From an uncultured Saprospiraceae bacterium (lineage in GTDB: Bacteria > Bacteroidota > Bacteroidia > Chitinophagales > Saprospiraceae), in the NCBI GenBank assembly GCA_937139495.1, contig CAKZQC010000036.1, positions 1 through 64,000 on the forward strand: a stretch of 64,000 nucleotides of DNA, read 5' to 3'. Positions 45,181 to 53,969 of the stretch are shown here, piece after piece (within the stretch, counting starts at the first letter, position 1; each line of letters opens with the position of its first letter). The notes beneath the pieces are model-generated. The model did no database searches, was not told the origin of the DNA, and saw only the letters and a list, made by a program, of their open reading frames with translations. The position numbers and the translations under genes were made by a program.

Positions 45181-46509
45181 CTACTTACTAAATAGCTTTC
45201 CAATAATATCATTGGGCATCGTAGGAGAGCTATCATCTTTCAATAAGCCCGTATCTGCTCTACTAAAGAGTGATTGCATAATAAGTTGCTTTTCTTCCTT
45301 ATTCAACTCGTTGTTTTCATCTTTTAGTAAGGATAAATAGAAATAAGTCAATGTATGCCGCTCGTCGCTATCTCTAGCCAAATGAAAAGAACTAAACATA
45401 ACTTTGGCTACGGCACGAATGGCATACGCCAAAAATGACACAAAGGAAATATAAATTATTGACCAGCGAATAGCTGCACTTTTGTCTTTTTCAAAGAAAG
45501 AGATATAAATTTGCTCGGGGGTAGATACCATCAAATAGCAAAGACTAGCAACAACAACTCCCATTAATATGATAAGCAATACTAAGTACCAATTACCACT
45601 TGTACGCATCTTTTTACCTCTATCTTCCCAGTATTTTGCGGGTTCCGATAACTTCAATTTCTCTTTAAAAAGTTTTTCTAATTCTTCACTCCTTTCATTG
45701 TATTCTTTTTGTTCCTTTATTATGAGTTCTTCATAGTCTGTTTTTAATTTATTCTTTTGTGTTTTAGATTCATCAAACCACCTATCAAACGAAGTTTGCT
45801 TTTCTACTTTCAAAGCATCTATTTGTTCTACATAGGTCTCCGACTTACTTTTAGAATCCTCTATGTGTTTTTGTAAAAGTTGCTCGGCACTTGCTAATTG
45901 AAGTGCTATTTTTTTCTTTTTTTCATCAAGACTCTCTAACTCTATTTTACTATAAGTATCTATGCTCTCCGTTTGTTGAGTCAAGTATTTACGTATTAAA
46001 TACTCTCCTTTTATCTTCTCAATCGAAGATTTCCCTTTTATTGATATCAACGAACTAAAAGAATTATTTGCAACTGATTCTGAATATTTTTTGGCAATAT
46101 CATTTATCAAAATAGTTTCTTCACTATTGTATGTAAAAAGGGTTGGTTGATTTCTTAATATTAAATTACTGACTATTCCCTTTTTAATATCTAATTCATT
46201 TATATGGTATTTACCCCTATACAATCTTCTCGCCTCTTGCTTACTATTACTATAATCATTTATTAATTTCATAATAAAATCACAGCTCTTAGTAAACTCT
46301 CCTTTCGAGGACTCCAAACATTCTGCTAAAAAAGGCATTTCATCAAAGCCATTCTTTTGCTGGTAAATAAATTCATAATAACTATATAATCCTTCAAACT
46401 CCTTTTCTATTCCGACTATCGGTAAGTTTATGACAAATTTCTCCGTCAACAGCCACCCCATATTTTCAGAATCAGCTTGTATTTTTTCGAGTAGTTCAGT
46501 AGGTATCAT
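45181..46509 (-). CDS. Membrane coiled-coil protein, DUF6161-like
   Basis: The 442-residue protein has an N-terminal soluble region, a coiled coil at about 190-290 (ELESLDEKKKKIALQLA; KLKTDYEELIIKEQKEY), then two membrane helices at about 310-335 and 345-365 (YLVLLIILMGVVVASLCYL; WSIIYISFVSFLAYAIRAV). The C-terminal tail contains LARDSDERHTLTYFYLSLL and SLFSRADTGLLKDDSSPTMP, which I recall as features of DUF6161. It is the second gene of an accessory pair with the HARE-HTH protein, 75 bases apart on the same strand, next to a tRNA. Function unknown. Confidence 0.68.
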   Translation of the reverse strand: MIPTELLEKIQADSENMGWLLTEKFVINLPIVGIEKEFEGLYSYYEFIYQQKNGFDEMPFLAECLESSKGEFTKSCDFIMKLINDYSNSKQEARRLYRGKYHINELDIKKGIVSNLILRNQPTLFTYNSEETILINDIAKKYSESVANNSFSSLISIKGKSSIEKIKGEYLIRKYLTQQTESIDTYSKIELESLDEKKKKIALQLASAEQLLQKHIEDSKSKSETYVEQIDALKVEKQTSFDRWFDESKTQKNKLKTDYEELIIKEQKEYNERSEELEKLFKEKLKLSEPAKYWEDRGKKMRTSGNWYLVLLIILMGVVVASLCYLMVSTPEQIYISFFEKDKSAAIRWSIIYISFVSFLAYAIRAVAKVMFSSFHLARDSDERHTLTYFYLSLLKDENNELNKEEKQLIMQSLFSRADTGLLKDDSSPTMPNDIIGKLFSK

Positions 46510-46584
46510 GATATTGGGAGTAGATTAATTTAAGAAGCTATTATTTTTGTATTCATCGAATTGCACCAAAAAAATATTCAAAAC

Positions 46585-47535
46585 CTACTCTTCCAACAAC
46601 CCTTTCAATTGCTGAAATTTACTAATCGCTGCCTCATCGGCAAGCGGTTTATCGCAGAGTTTTTCGAGCTGAGAATGTGCTCCTTCTTGGTGTTTGGTAT
46701 TGGCATCAAGATAGGTTTCTGTTCGTTTGATAAACTCCGAAAAGTCATCATTGATATGACAAAGTTTGTCGATAGTATCGAAATCTAGTTCATGATAACG
46801 AGCAGGAAAAAGAATAGTACTTTCGTGGGGGTTGGCTTTTAGTTGAATAATGCCAATACCGAAAGAAGCAGTTAGACGCTTCATTTCGCTGTGTAGCTTA
46901 GGTAATATCTCATAGGCGACTAAGTAGCCATAATTCGCCCAACTGGAGTTGGATACTGCTTGAAAGAAATATTTTTTGAGTTCGTTATCTGTTTTTATTT
47001 CCTTTTTGAGTTCATACGAGTAGAGATCAAAAGCTTGATTTTTGTCCACTAAACGAATTAGATTTTGGCTAGCAGTAGTTTTGAGCTGTCGAAATTGCAC
47101 GCCTATAATATCAGGGTGCGTCCATTTTTGATTGGCATCTTTGCCATTGGCAGAGCGTTCATGGCGAACGGTTTTGGTATAAATATCCTTATGTACATAA
47201 GTCGTTAATAGACGATGCAAATCACGCTCTTGAAAAGTATTCTTTTGCTCTTTTGTAGCTCCCTTTTTACCTGTTACGATAGACTCTATATCTATTTCAT
47301 TTTCATATTTCGACAAGTAGTATTCAAATCCTCGACTACCTTTTACTCGATTGACACGAGTATCATTATTGCGAATAAAGTCTCCTAGTACCGCTCCCAC
47401 GGTATCACTAGGCGTTTTGGCAGTAGCACTCCAAGGATTATATTTTTCATCTACAATACCTTGATAGACTTCTTTATAAGTCATGGCTTTTTTTTCAGCT
47501 TCTAGTATTTTTAGAATGGCTTCTTTGGTTGTCAT
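46585..47535 (-). CDS. HARE-HTH protein with PD-(D/E)XK-like nuclease domain (HrgA/COG2958-like)
   Basis: Residues 1-78 fit the HARE-HTH winged helix (EAILKILEAEKKAMTYKEVY; TVGAVLGDFIRNNDTRVNRV), found fused to restriction-related and chromatin proteins. The following 230 residues show a nuclease-like pattern: THPDIIGVQF (Asp) and FDLYSYELKKEI (Glu and Lys), then ANYGYLVAYEI, matching PD-(D/E)XK folds in the HrgA/COG2958 family. In Helicobacter, hrgA replaces a restriction endonuclease gene. No methyltransferase is present nearby. Defence function is inferred from domains and location. Confidence 0.72.
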   Translation of the reverse strand: MTTKEAILKILEAEKKAMTYKEVYQGIVDEKYNPWSATAKTPSDTVGAVLGDFIRNNDTRVNRVKGSRGFEYYLSKYENEIDIESIVTGKKGATKEQKNTFQERDLHRLLTTYVHKDIYTKTVRHERSANGKDANQKWTHPDIIGVQFRQLKTTASQNLIRLVDKNQAFDLYSYELKKEIKTDNELKKYFFQAVSNSSWANYGYLVAYEILPKLHSEMKRLTASFGIGIIQLKANPHESTILFPARYHELDFDTIDKLCHINDDFSEFIKRTETYLDANTKHQEGAHSQLEKLCDKPLADEAAISKFQQLKGLLEE

Positions 47536-47621
47536 AAGGAATGATAAGGTGTTTAATAAAATACTATTATTTTAACAGTACCACATGATAATCAAAAAAC
47601 CCACAAATCACAAAAAAACCA

Positions 47622-47666
47622 ATAAAAAAAAGAGCCAAAGCAAAAATTGAATTTCGCTTTGGCTCT
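47622..47666 (-). terminator. Terminator of the DciA-like gene
   Basis: AGAGCCAAAGC (47631-47641) and GCTTTGGCTCT (47656-47666) pair perfectly; the A-run before the left arm forms the U-tract for leftward transcripts. Confidence 0.8.
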
Positions 47667-47690
47667 CCTTGATTTTAGTGTCTAGTATTC

Positions 47691-48014
47691 CTACCAAATA
47701 ATCACTTCTCGAATAAACTCCTCTCCGATAGCTTCGTTGATATACGTCTTAATTTTGTCTTTGGAGTACGTCATTTCTTGGCGCAGCGATGCCGACGAAA
47801 GGCTGATATAGAGGCGATTCTTTTTGACGTAGATATTTTTGGTGTATTTGGTGATGGCGGGTCCCATCATTTCGTACCAAAGCTGCTTGGAGCGTGCTTC
47901 AAAGTACTTGCCCTCGATGCCGTAGGCTTTGATCATACGCAAGACGATATTACCTGCCTTGTCGTCGTTCATTTTGCGATACGCTATCTTTTTGTGTTCT
48001 CTGTATAAGTCCAT
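47691..48014 (-). CDS. DUF721/DciA-like protein
   Basis: This 107-residue basic protein fits the DUF721 (DciA-like) family: MIKAYGIEGKYFEARSKQLW, MGPAITKYTKNIYVKKNRLYI and LRQEMTYSKDKIKTYINE. DciA helps load the replicative helicase in bacteria lacking DnaC; Bacteroidota members are less studied. It is read divergently from pgk, with its own terminator. An internal Met at residue 15 is a possible start. Confidence 0.75.
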   Translation of the reverse strand: MDLYREHKKIAYRKMNDDKAGNIVLRMIKAYGIEGKYFEARSKQLWYEMMGPAITKYTKNIYVKKNRLYISLSSASLRQEMTYSKDKIKTYINEAIGEEFIREVIIW

Positions 48015-48179
48015 GTAGCTAATTTACACAATTGTAGAGATTATACTTCTATGGTGTGCATTTATTTTGTAATTTTATGAGTTCGTTGAGCCGTTTTTTT
48101 GATGGCTCGAACATTCGCAAAGCGACTTTGTTAATAAAGTTGTTCAATAATATATTCCAACAGAACAAAAACACAACTT

Positions 48180-49400
48180 ATGTATATTGACCAATTAGAA
48201 CTGAAAGATAAAAAAGTATTGTTGCGCGTGGATTTTAATGTCCCACTCAACAGCGATTATAAAATATTGGACGATACTCGTATCGAAAAAGCATTGCCGA
48301 CCATCAAATATATTTTGGAACAAGGCGGTAGTATTATTTTGCTCTCGCACTTGGGGCGCCCCGAAAAAAAGAAAAAAGCCGATGGCAGTATCGACCGCCA
48401 AAAGTTTACGCTAGAGCATACCGTGCAGCGACTCACAGAATTATTGGGCGACAGTGCCAAGGCAGTACACTTTGTAGGCGATACGATTGGCAGCGAAGTC
48501 CAAGCCAAAGCCAAGGCATTGGAACCTAAGGAAATATTGGTACTCGAAAATACGCGCTTCTATGCGGAAGAAACGGCAGGCGACAAAGACTTTGCGAAGC
48601 AATTGGCAGACTTGGCAGCGGTGTATATCAACGATGCGTTTGGTACGGCACACCGTGCGCACGCTTCTACGGCTACCGTGGCTCAGTTTTTTGACCAGCA
48701 GCACAAAGGTTTTGGATTTTTGATAAAAGAAGAGCTGGAAGCTGCCAAAAAATTGACAAATAATCCTGCTCGACCATTTACGGCTATTGTAGGCGGTGCC
48801 AAGGTGTCGGATAAGATATTGCTACTCGAAAAAATGCTGGATAATGTCGATCATATTGTCATCGGTGGCGGTATGGCGTACACGCTCATCAAGGCACAAG
48901 GTGGCAAGATTGGAGCGTCACTCCTAGAAGAAGACCGAGTACAAACCGCTAAGGATTTTTTGGCAAAAGCCAAAGAACGAAACGTACAAATTTTGTTACC
49001 AACGGATTCAGTTATTGCGGACAAGTTCGACAACTTGGCGAACACCAAAACAGTAGCCAGCAACGACATTTCTGCGGGTTGGTTGGGCTTGGATATTGGC
49101 AAACAAGCTGCGGCAGATTTCACGAAAGTGATCGAAGCATCAAAGACAATTATTTGGAATGGTCCCATGGGTGTTTTTGAGATGAAAAACTTCTCGAATG
49201 GCACGCTACAGATAGCGGACGCTGTAGCGAAGGCGACCAAAAACGGAGCGTACTCGCTCGTAGGTGGTGGCGATTCGGTTTCGGCGGTCAATCAGGCAGG
49301 CAAAGGAGACGAAGTGAGCTTCATGTCTACGGGTGGCGGTGCTATGCTCAAGCTACTAGAAGGCAGTACCTTGCCTAGTGTAGAAGCGATTACAAAATAA
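48180..49400 (+). CDS. pgk: Phosphoglycerate kinase
   Basis: Pgk transfers phosphate from 1,3-bisphosphoglycerate to ADP in glycolysis. The 406-residue enzyme shows the substrate motif RVDFNVPL, SHLGRPEKKKK, NDAFGTAHRAHAS, the nucleotide-binding GGAKVSDK, the hinge WNGPMGVFEM and the C-terminal GGGDSVSAV and FMSTGGGAMLKLLEG. It is complete and of typical length. The next gene begins 28 bases downstream. Confidence 0.98.
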   Translation: MYIDQLELKDKKVLLRVDFNVPLNSDYKILDDTRIEKALPTIKYILEQGGSIILLSHLGRPEKKKKADGSIDRQKFTLEHTVQRLTELLGDSAKAVHFVGDTIGSEVQAKAKALEPKEILVLENTRFYAEETAGDKDFAKQLADLAAVYINDAFGTAHRAHASTATVAQFFDQQHKGFGFLIKEELEAAKKLTNNPARPFTAIVGGAKVSDKILLLEKMLDNVDHIVIGGGMAYTLIKAQGGKIGASLLEEDRVQTAKDFLAKAKERNVQILLPTDSVIADKFDNLANTKTVASNDISAGWLGLDIGKQAAADFTKVIEASKTIIWNGPMGVFEMKNFSNGTLQIADAVAKATKNGAYSLVGGGDSVSAVNQAGKGDEVSFMSTGGGAMLKLLEGSTLPSVEAITK

Positions 49401-49428
49401 TTCTAAAGAAAAAAGTACTATCAAACTT

Positions 49429-49911
49429 ATGCAAGCAGCTCGACTCCCTGACCTCAAAAAAGAACTAAAACAACTTTCGGATACCCAACTATTAGACGTT
49501 TGTATCCGATTAACAAAGTACAAGAAAGAGAACAAAGAACTATTGACGTACTTACTTTTTGAGTCGCACAACGAGGAGTTGTATATCGGTCGCCTCAAAG
49601 AGGAGATTGACGATATGCTCGAAGATATGGCGGTGCGTTCGATTCGAGATTCTCGCAAGGGAATACGCAAAATATTGAAGTTTATTGATCGGTGGGTGAA
49701 GTTTTCGCTCAAAAAACCGACAGAAGTCGAGATTCGTTTGCATTTTTGCAAGCAGATTCAGAAAAAGAAATTTCCGATACGACAAAACTTCTATTGGAGT
49801 TATGTCTATAGAGCACAACTCAACAAAATTGAACGCATTGTGCCTAAGCTGCACGAAGATTTGCAGTTTGATTATCAAGAAATGCTGGACGAAATTGGGG
49901 CTCATCTTTAA
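49429..49911 (+). CDS. Conserved hypothetical basic protein
   Basis: The 160-residue protein is cytoplasmic and helical, with a basic middle (RSIRDSRKGIRKILKFIDRWVKFS) and no signal peptide. It starts PDLKKELKQLSDTQLLDVCIRL, which I recall only as a Bacteroidota hypothetical. It lies between pgk and the SRPBCC gene with short gaps (28 and 38 bases), so all three may be one transcript. Confidence 0.65.
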   Translation: MQAARLPDLKKELKQLSDTQLLDVCIRLTKYKKENKELLTYLLFESHNEELYIGRLKEEIDDMLEDMAVRSIRDSRKGIRKILKFIDRWVKFSLKKPTEVEIRLHFCKQIQKKKFPIRQNFYWSYVYRAQLNKIERIVPKLHEDLQFDYQEMLDEIGAHL

Positions 49912-49949
49912 CAAAAAATGTTACCTCTTTCAGCATTCAAAAAAACACT

Positions 49950-50411
49950 ATGGATTACACGACAACAAGAGAAATAAAAGCTTCGGTGGAACAATTGCAA
50001 CACCTAATTGGGACAACTGAAGGACAAAAGCAGTGGCAAATTTGGCTAGCTGACATACAACCGCTGACTGGCGAACCTGGAGCGACAGGTGCTACTGCTC
50101 GATTCATTTATGAAGTAAAAGGCAAACGCACAAAGCTGCTCGAAACAATACAACTCAACGATTTGCCCAACGAATATAAGGCGGCTTATTTTGGTGCAGA
50201 AGGCACGCTCACGACGCATCGTTATCGCTTGGAGGCGGTCTCCCCTACGGTTACACTTTGCCACTTGGATACCAATATTGTATCGAAGCGTTTTGGTATC
50301 AAAACGCTGCTTTGGATGATGCCAAAGCTGTTTGAGCGACAGTCAGAGATATTGCTTGACCAATTGCAAGAATTTGCAGAAAAACAGCCTCAATCTGCCC
50401 TCGTACAATAA
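49950..50411 (+). CDS. SRPBCC-fold protein
   Basis: The 153-residue protein matches the START/SRPBCC helix-grip fold: the initial strand and helix (TTTREIKASVEQLQHLIGT), a run of beta strands (ATARFIYEVKGKRTKLLETIQ; TLTTHRYRLEAVSPTVTL) and a long C-terminal helix (MMPKLFERQSEILLDQLQEF). Such proteins bind hydrophobic ligands or lipids. No ligand is evident. Confidence 0.78.
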   Translation: MDYTTTREIKASVEQLQHLIGTTEGQKQWQIWLADIQPLTGEPGATGATARFIYEVKGKRTKLLETIQLNDLPNEYKAAYFGAEGTLTTHRYRLEAVSPTVTLCHLDTNIVSKRFGIKTLLWMMPKLFERQSEILLDQLQEFAEKQPQSALVQ

Positions 50412-50570
50412 TTTTGTGCCGTATATTTAGCTTGTATTCAGCATTGCTGATTGTCAATATTCTATTATTGATTCATATTTTTATGATAATCTTACCAAAA
50501 TAATAAAGTTGATAGCGTATCTTTGTTGGCACAAAATAAGCTGATGAAGTTTTAAAATCCTTACTTTTGT

Positions 50571-50656
50571 TTTAGAGCATGTCTAAATTTATACTAATTT
50601 GTAATTTGAAAAGTCTTTTCCTATTATCAAAAACTATAATTTTAGACACACTCTTA
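50571..50656. repeat. Inverted pair of a short recurring intergenic element
   Basis: TTTAGAGCATGTCTAAATTT (50571-50590) and ATTTTAGACACACTCTTA (50639-50656) are near reverse complements about 50 bases apart. Similar units occur at 2708-2723, 16786-16800, 30458-30474, 35863-35876 and 63304-63316. The rest of 50412-50706 has a lone TATCTTTG (50518-50525) but no gene. Confidence 0.5.
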
Positions 50657-50706
50657 GAGCTAGCCTTTTGTTAGCATCTATATTACCATAACCAAAATAC
50701 GATACT

Positions 50707-51741
50707 ATGAGTATTCGCAAAGATTCTGAACACGATTTTTATTGGGCAGACGACCGTGAACCGCACTTCTTGCGCAGACAAGAGATACTAAAAGCGCACC
50801 CCGAAATAAAGGAACTGTTTGGTATCAATAAAAAAATGAAATACTTCACGGTGCTGTGGGTAACCTTGCACATGACACTGGCAGCCTTGAGCTACCAAAT
50901 GATTGATATTAGCTGGTGGTTGTTTTTGGGCGTGACCTATTTGGTGGGTTCTACGATTGTACACGCTATGTTTTTGTCGGTACACGAGATTACGCACGAC
51001 TTGGCATTCGAAAAGAAGAGCCACAACAATTATTTTTCTTTCTTTGCCAATATCCCTATGATTTTCCCTTACGCTATGGCGTTTAAGTTCTATCATGGAG
51101 TACACCACTGGTCACAAGGTACTGACGGTGACGATACGGATATTCCAACATTGGGAGAAGCGATGTTATTTAGAGGGTTTATAGGAAAAGTAATTTGGTT
51201 TGTAAGCCAAATATTCTTCTATGCACTCCGCCCGATGATGGTCAAAAAAATGCCTATCAACAAATGGGTCATTCGCAATGCAATTTTTCAAATCACCATG
51301 ATGGCACTGTTTTTTGGTGGCTTGACGTACTTCATAAGCGGTACAGCGGCACTATATGCCCTCCTATACTTGGGTCTATCATTGGTCTTGGCAGGTGGAC
51401 TCAATCCTGTATCAGGTCACTTTATTTCGGAGCATTATGTATTCGAAGAAGGACAAGAAACCTACTCTTATTATGGACCGCTCAACTGGGTGACGTTCAA
51501 TGTAGGCTACCACAACGAACACCATGATTTCCCACGTATTCCAGGGTCAAGATTGGCACAAGTGCGCAAAATGGCACCTGAATTTTACGACAATTTACAC
51601 TCTTACAACTCTTGGGTAGCCGTCAACTGGCGATTCTTGACTGATAGTAAAATCAACCTCTACGCACGTACCAAACGTAAGAAAGAAGAGCAAGATGCTA
51701 AAACTAAAACAACCGAAAAAGGTGCAGCAGCGGTAGCTTAA
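50707..51741 (+). CDS. Sphingolipid delta-4 desaturase-like fatty acid desaturase (DEGS1-like)
   Basis: The 344-residue membrane enzyme carries the three histidine boxes of fatty acid desaturases: HEITHD (93-98), HGVHH (130-134) and HNEHH (269-273). Around them it matches eukaryotic dihydroceramide desaturase DEGS1 strikingly: an N-terminal region of W..D.(E/Q)PH...R..EIL..(H/Y)PEIK type, PVSGHF(I)(S/A)EHY, ETYSYYGPLN, FNVGYHNEHHDFPRIPG and YDNL..YNSW. Eukaryotic members introduce the 4,5 trans double bond in ceramide at the ER. Here the substrate would be a bacterial dihydrosphingolipid. The reaction is inferred; hydrophobic helices number about four. Single gene with its own terminator. Confidence 0.85.
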   Translation: MSIRKDSEHDFYWADDREPHFLRRQEILKAHPEIKELFGINKKMKYFTVLWVTLHMTLAALSYQMIDISWWLFLGVTYLVGSTIVHAMFLSVHEITHDLAFEKKSHNNYFSFFANIPMIFPYAMAFKFYHGVHHWSQGTDGDDTDIPTLGEAMLFRGFIGKVIWFVSQIFFYALRPMMVKKMPINKWVIRNAIFQITMMALFFGGLTYFISGTAALYALLYLGLSLVLAGGLNPVSGHFISEHYVFEEGQETYSYYGPLNWVTFNVGYHNEHHDFPRIPGSRLAQVRKMAPEFYDNLHSYNSWVAVNWRFLTDSKINLYARTKRKKEEQDAKTKTTEKGAAAVA

Positions 51742-51773
51742 CCGCTCCTACTTTTCATCTAATACAGGTACAT

Positions 51774-51820
51774 AAAAAAATCCTTTCTGAGCTATCATTT
51801 GCTCGGAAAGGATTTTTCTT
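51774..51820. terminator. Bidirectional terminator
   Basis: AAAAATCCTTTCTGAGC (51776-51792) and GCTCGGAAAGGATTTTT (51801-51817) pair with one G-U, with A-run before and T-run after. It ends the desaturase gene and may act on the leftward VWA gene. Confidence 0.85.
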
Positions 51821-51839
51821 TTTTGGGCGTGTCCCCTTC

Positions 51840-51919
51840 GGGGGCGTTACGTCCATAGGCTCGCTATTCGCTCGGCTGCTATCGCATCTGCTGCGGTGCA
51901 GCACCTATTCCCATCACTC
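51840..51919 (-). repeat. REP-like interspersed element, copy 2
   Basis: The reverse complement matches 236-325 along most of its length, including GATGGGAATAGG, CGCAGCAGATGC and CGAGCGAATAGCGAGCCTAT. Both copies lie just outside the 3' end of a gene. Confidence 0.65.
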
Positions 51920-51934
51920 ACGCAGTTGGGGTGG

Positions 51935-53482
51935 CTACTCCTTGCTGTACATCAAAAACTTGCCACCTTGCAAGATATATTCTTGTCCTCCGATACTGAT
52001 GGTAGCCCCTTCTTTGATGTCTATTAAGTTTTCTATATCTTCTGTGACAGTATGAACAGAACCACCTGTGGCTCTAGCCAAATCAAGGTATTGCTCGTTG
52101 ATGTCTCTGTATGCCAATGCCCAAGAAGTTATTCCTGTGGAGACTATGGGCATTTCGGTGCCACACAAAATAATGTGTATGGGTCGATTGAGCTGTGCTA
52201 ACAAGCCTATATCTCGCATATTGCTGTGGTTATCAGCTACCAATATAATATCGTGCTCGCTGGGAGCTTTTTGGGTAGCTGCTAGCAATGCTTCGATGTC
52301 ATTTTCGGGACCATCGCCTCCGCCGCCACCTCTTGTACCTTTGTCCAGCGTACGAATGATGGTCTTGAAATCGGTCATATTTCCTTCGCAAAAATAAAGT
52401 CCTCCTGTACTGCCAATTGTTTTTTGGCTGGTACACTTTTGATCGCCATCATTAAAGAAAAGGTATTGATTGGAAGTACTTTTTTGAGTGGTACTGAATT
52501 GTAGGACATGCCAAATCAACACTTGTTCCAGATAGGGCGACATGGAGCCTGTTACATCCGTTACGATGGTTTTGTTGTTCCATTTTTCACGATTTCGGTA
52601 GAGTGGAGCTAGTATTATTTGCTGTTGTTGCTCCAGAAAATTAGCATCTTTTGCCAATCCTTTTTGCATCAGTGTCGTTTTCTGCTGGAGCAATTTTTCT
52701 ACCAATTCTGTATTGCTAGAATAGCCCAATGGAATAGATTTATCAAATCCGATCAACTCCTTGCGAGCTTCCATAATTTTGGCGACCGAATCGAAGTAAA
52801 TTTTCATTTTTTCGTACTCTATTTTTGCCAAAGAATCGGCTAGATGCTGGCGACGCTCTTTTTCTTGGCTGCCCATCCAAGTGAACGTACTCATCATTAC
52901 TTTGTACTCTTTGCCCAAATCTCTAGGCGTAATGCTGCTCGCATTATCGTGGTACTTGACTGCTATCCGAAACGATTGGTCGAACGGCAAAACAACACTC
53001 GCTTTGCCTGCTTCATTCGTAGTATCTCGATAGACTTTGCCTGTTGTATTGCTGATCACCTCAACGGCTTCGTTGGCGATAGGCTCCATTCCTCGATTGC
53101 GATAATGAAGCGTATAATAGACAAATCGTCTGGTATAACCCTTTGTTTGATACGTGACATAGGGAAACGAATTGATTTCTATTTTTCGGAATGCCGTATC
53201 GCTTTTGTTGGCTCCACTGATGACCTGATAAGTGGCATCAATCGGCACTTTAGTTTTGACATAACCTTTGTTATCGGTTGTTGCTTTTACTTGATGCCCT
53301 TTGTTGCTTTCGAGATAAATAAGACGGTTGGCGTGTGGCGTGCCATCAGGATTGGTCAAGGTAACTTTGACGAAACTAAAGCTATCTGCTGGGTTGAGTG
53401 TGGGTTCGTGTCCTTGTGCCGACAGCGATGAAATAGTAAAAGCATTCAGCAGACCTAGTAATATTAAAATTCTCTTTTGCAT
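51935..53482 (-). CDS. Exported VWA-domain protein with Ig-like N-terminal repeats
   Basis: The 515-residue protein has a signal peptide (about 1-23, ending SLSAQ). It then carries two beta-sandwich regions with carboxypeptidase-regulatory or Ig-like look (VKVTLTNPDGTPHANRLIYL; EPIANEAVEVISNTTGKVYRD), a coiled middle (about 200-290) and a C-terminal von Willebrand A domain (about 305-480). The VWA metal site reads VTDVTGSMSPY, a DxTxS variant of DxSxS, followed by DGPENDIEAL. A short Gly-rich insert (RGGGGGDG) precedes it. Probably an envelope adhesion or assembly factor. Confidence 0.8.
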   Translation of the reverse strand: MQKRILILLGLLNAFTISSLSAQGHEPTLNPADSFSFVKVTLTNPDGTPHANRLIYLESNKGHQVKATTDNKGYVKTKVPIDATYQVISGANKSDTAFRKIEINSFPYVTYQTKGYTRRFVYYTLHYRNRGMEPIANEAVEVISNTTGKVYRDTTNEAGKASVVLPFDQSFRIAVKYHDNASSITPRDLGKEYKVMMSTFTWMGSQEKERRQHLADSLAKIEYEKMKIYFDSVAKIMEARKELIGFDKSIPLGYSSNTELVEKLLQQKTTLMQKGLAKDANFLEQQQQIILAPLYRNREKWNNKTIVTDVTGSMSPYLEQVLIWHVLQFSTTQKSTSNQYLFFNDGDQKCTSQKTIGSTGGLYFCEGNMTDFKTIIRTLDKGTRGGGGGDGPENDIEALLAATQKAPSEHDIILVADNHSNMRDIGLLAQLNRPIHIILCGTEMPIVSTGITSWALAYRDINEQYLDLARATGGSVHTVTEDIENLIDIKEGATISIGGQEYILQGGKFLMYSKE

Positions 53483-53662
53483 CGTTCTCCTTTTTGGGTA
53501 GGTGGTAGAATAGACATGATAGCCAGTTACTTAACGTACGATTTGCTTTAGGTTACATATATGATGGTTGTTTTTATGTCAAAACAACGTCAATCCTGAC
53601 TGTTTTGCAAACAATTGACCACAATTAGCCATTATTAATTATTGAACCTAATACGTATAACT

Positions 53663-53872
53663 ATGAACACTTACAAAATAATAGCGGTTATCTTTATGCT
53701 TTTTGCCATTGGCGGAGCCATCGCAACCGTCAACATGATGGGTAATGAAAAAGCAAATGCCTTACTGGGGCAAAATGTATTGATGGGAATTGTGGTGGCA
53801 GTTATGTCCGCAGTTTTTGGCTATGCTTTATGGAAAAAAGGCGTTGCGGAAGCTAAAAAGGAAGGAAAATAG
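53663..53872 (+). CDS. Small two-helix membrane protein
   Basis: The ATG at 53663 gives a 69-residue protein with two hydrophobic segments (YKIIAVIFMLFAIGGAIATV; VLMGIVVAVMSAVFGYALW) and a basic tail (KKGVAEAKKEGK). Coding status is supported by the membrane pattern and clean start; function unknown. Confidence 0.6.
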   Translation: MNTYKIIAVIFMLFAIGGAIATVNMMGNEKANALLGQNVLMGIVVAVMSAVFGYALWKKGVAEAKKEGK

Positions 53873-53969
53873 TGTAATTTGGTGGTTCTTCTGTTTAGAC
53901 AGACTACATTAGATTTTGAAGATAAAAAATTGGAGTTGCTCAAAGTAACTTCATTGCAAAAAAACAAAC

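Noticed and set aside
45017-47690. Direct-repeat att sites bounding the tRNA-Leu island
   Set aside because: I looked for a copy of the tRNA 3' end (GTTCGAATC...TCTGGGCA) after the two accessory genes and found none, and no integrase gene is present.
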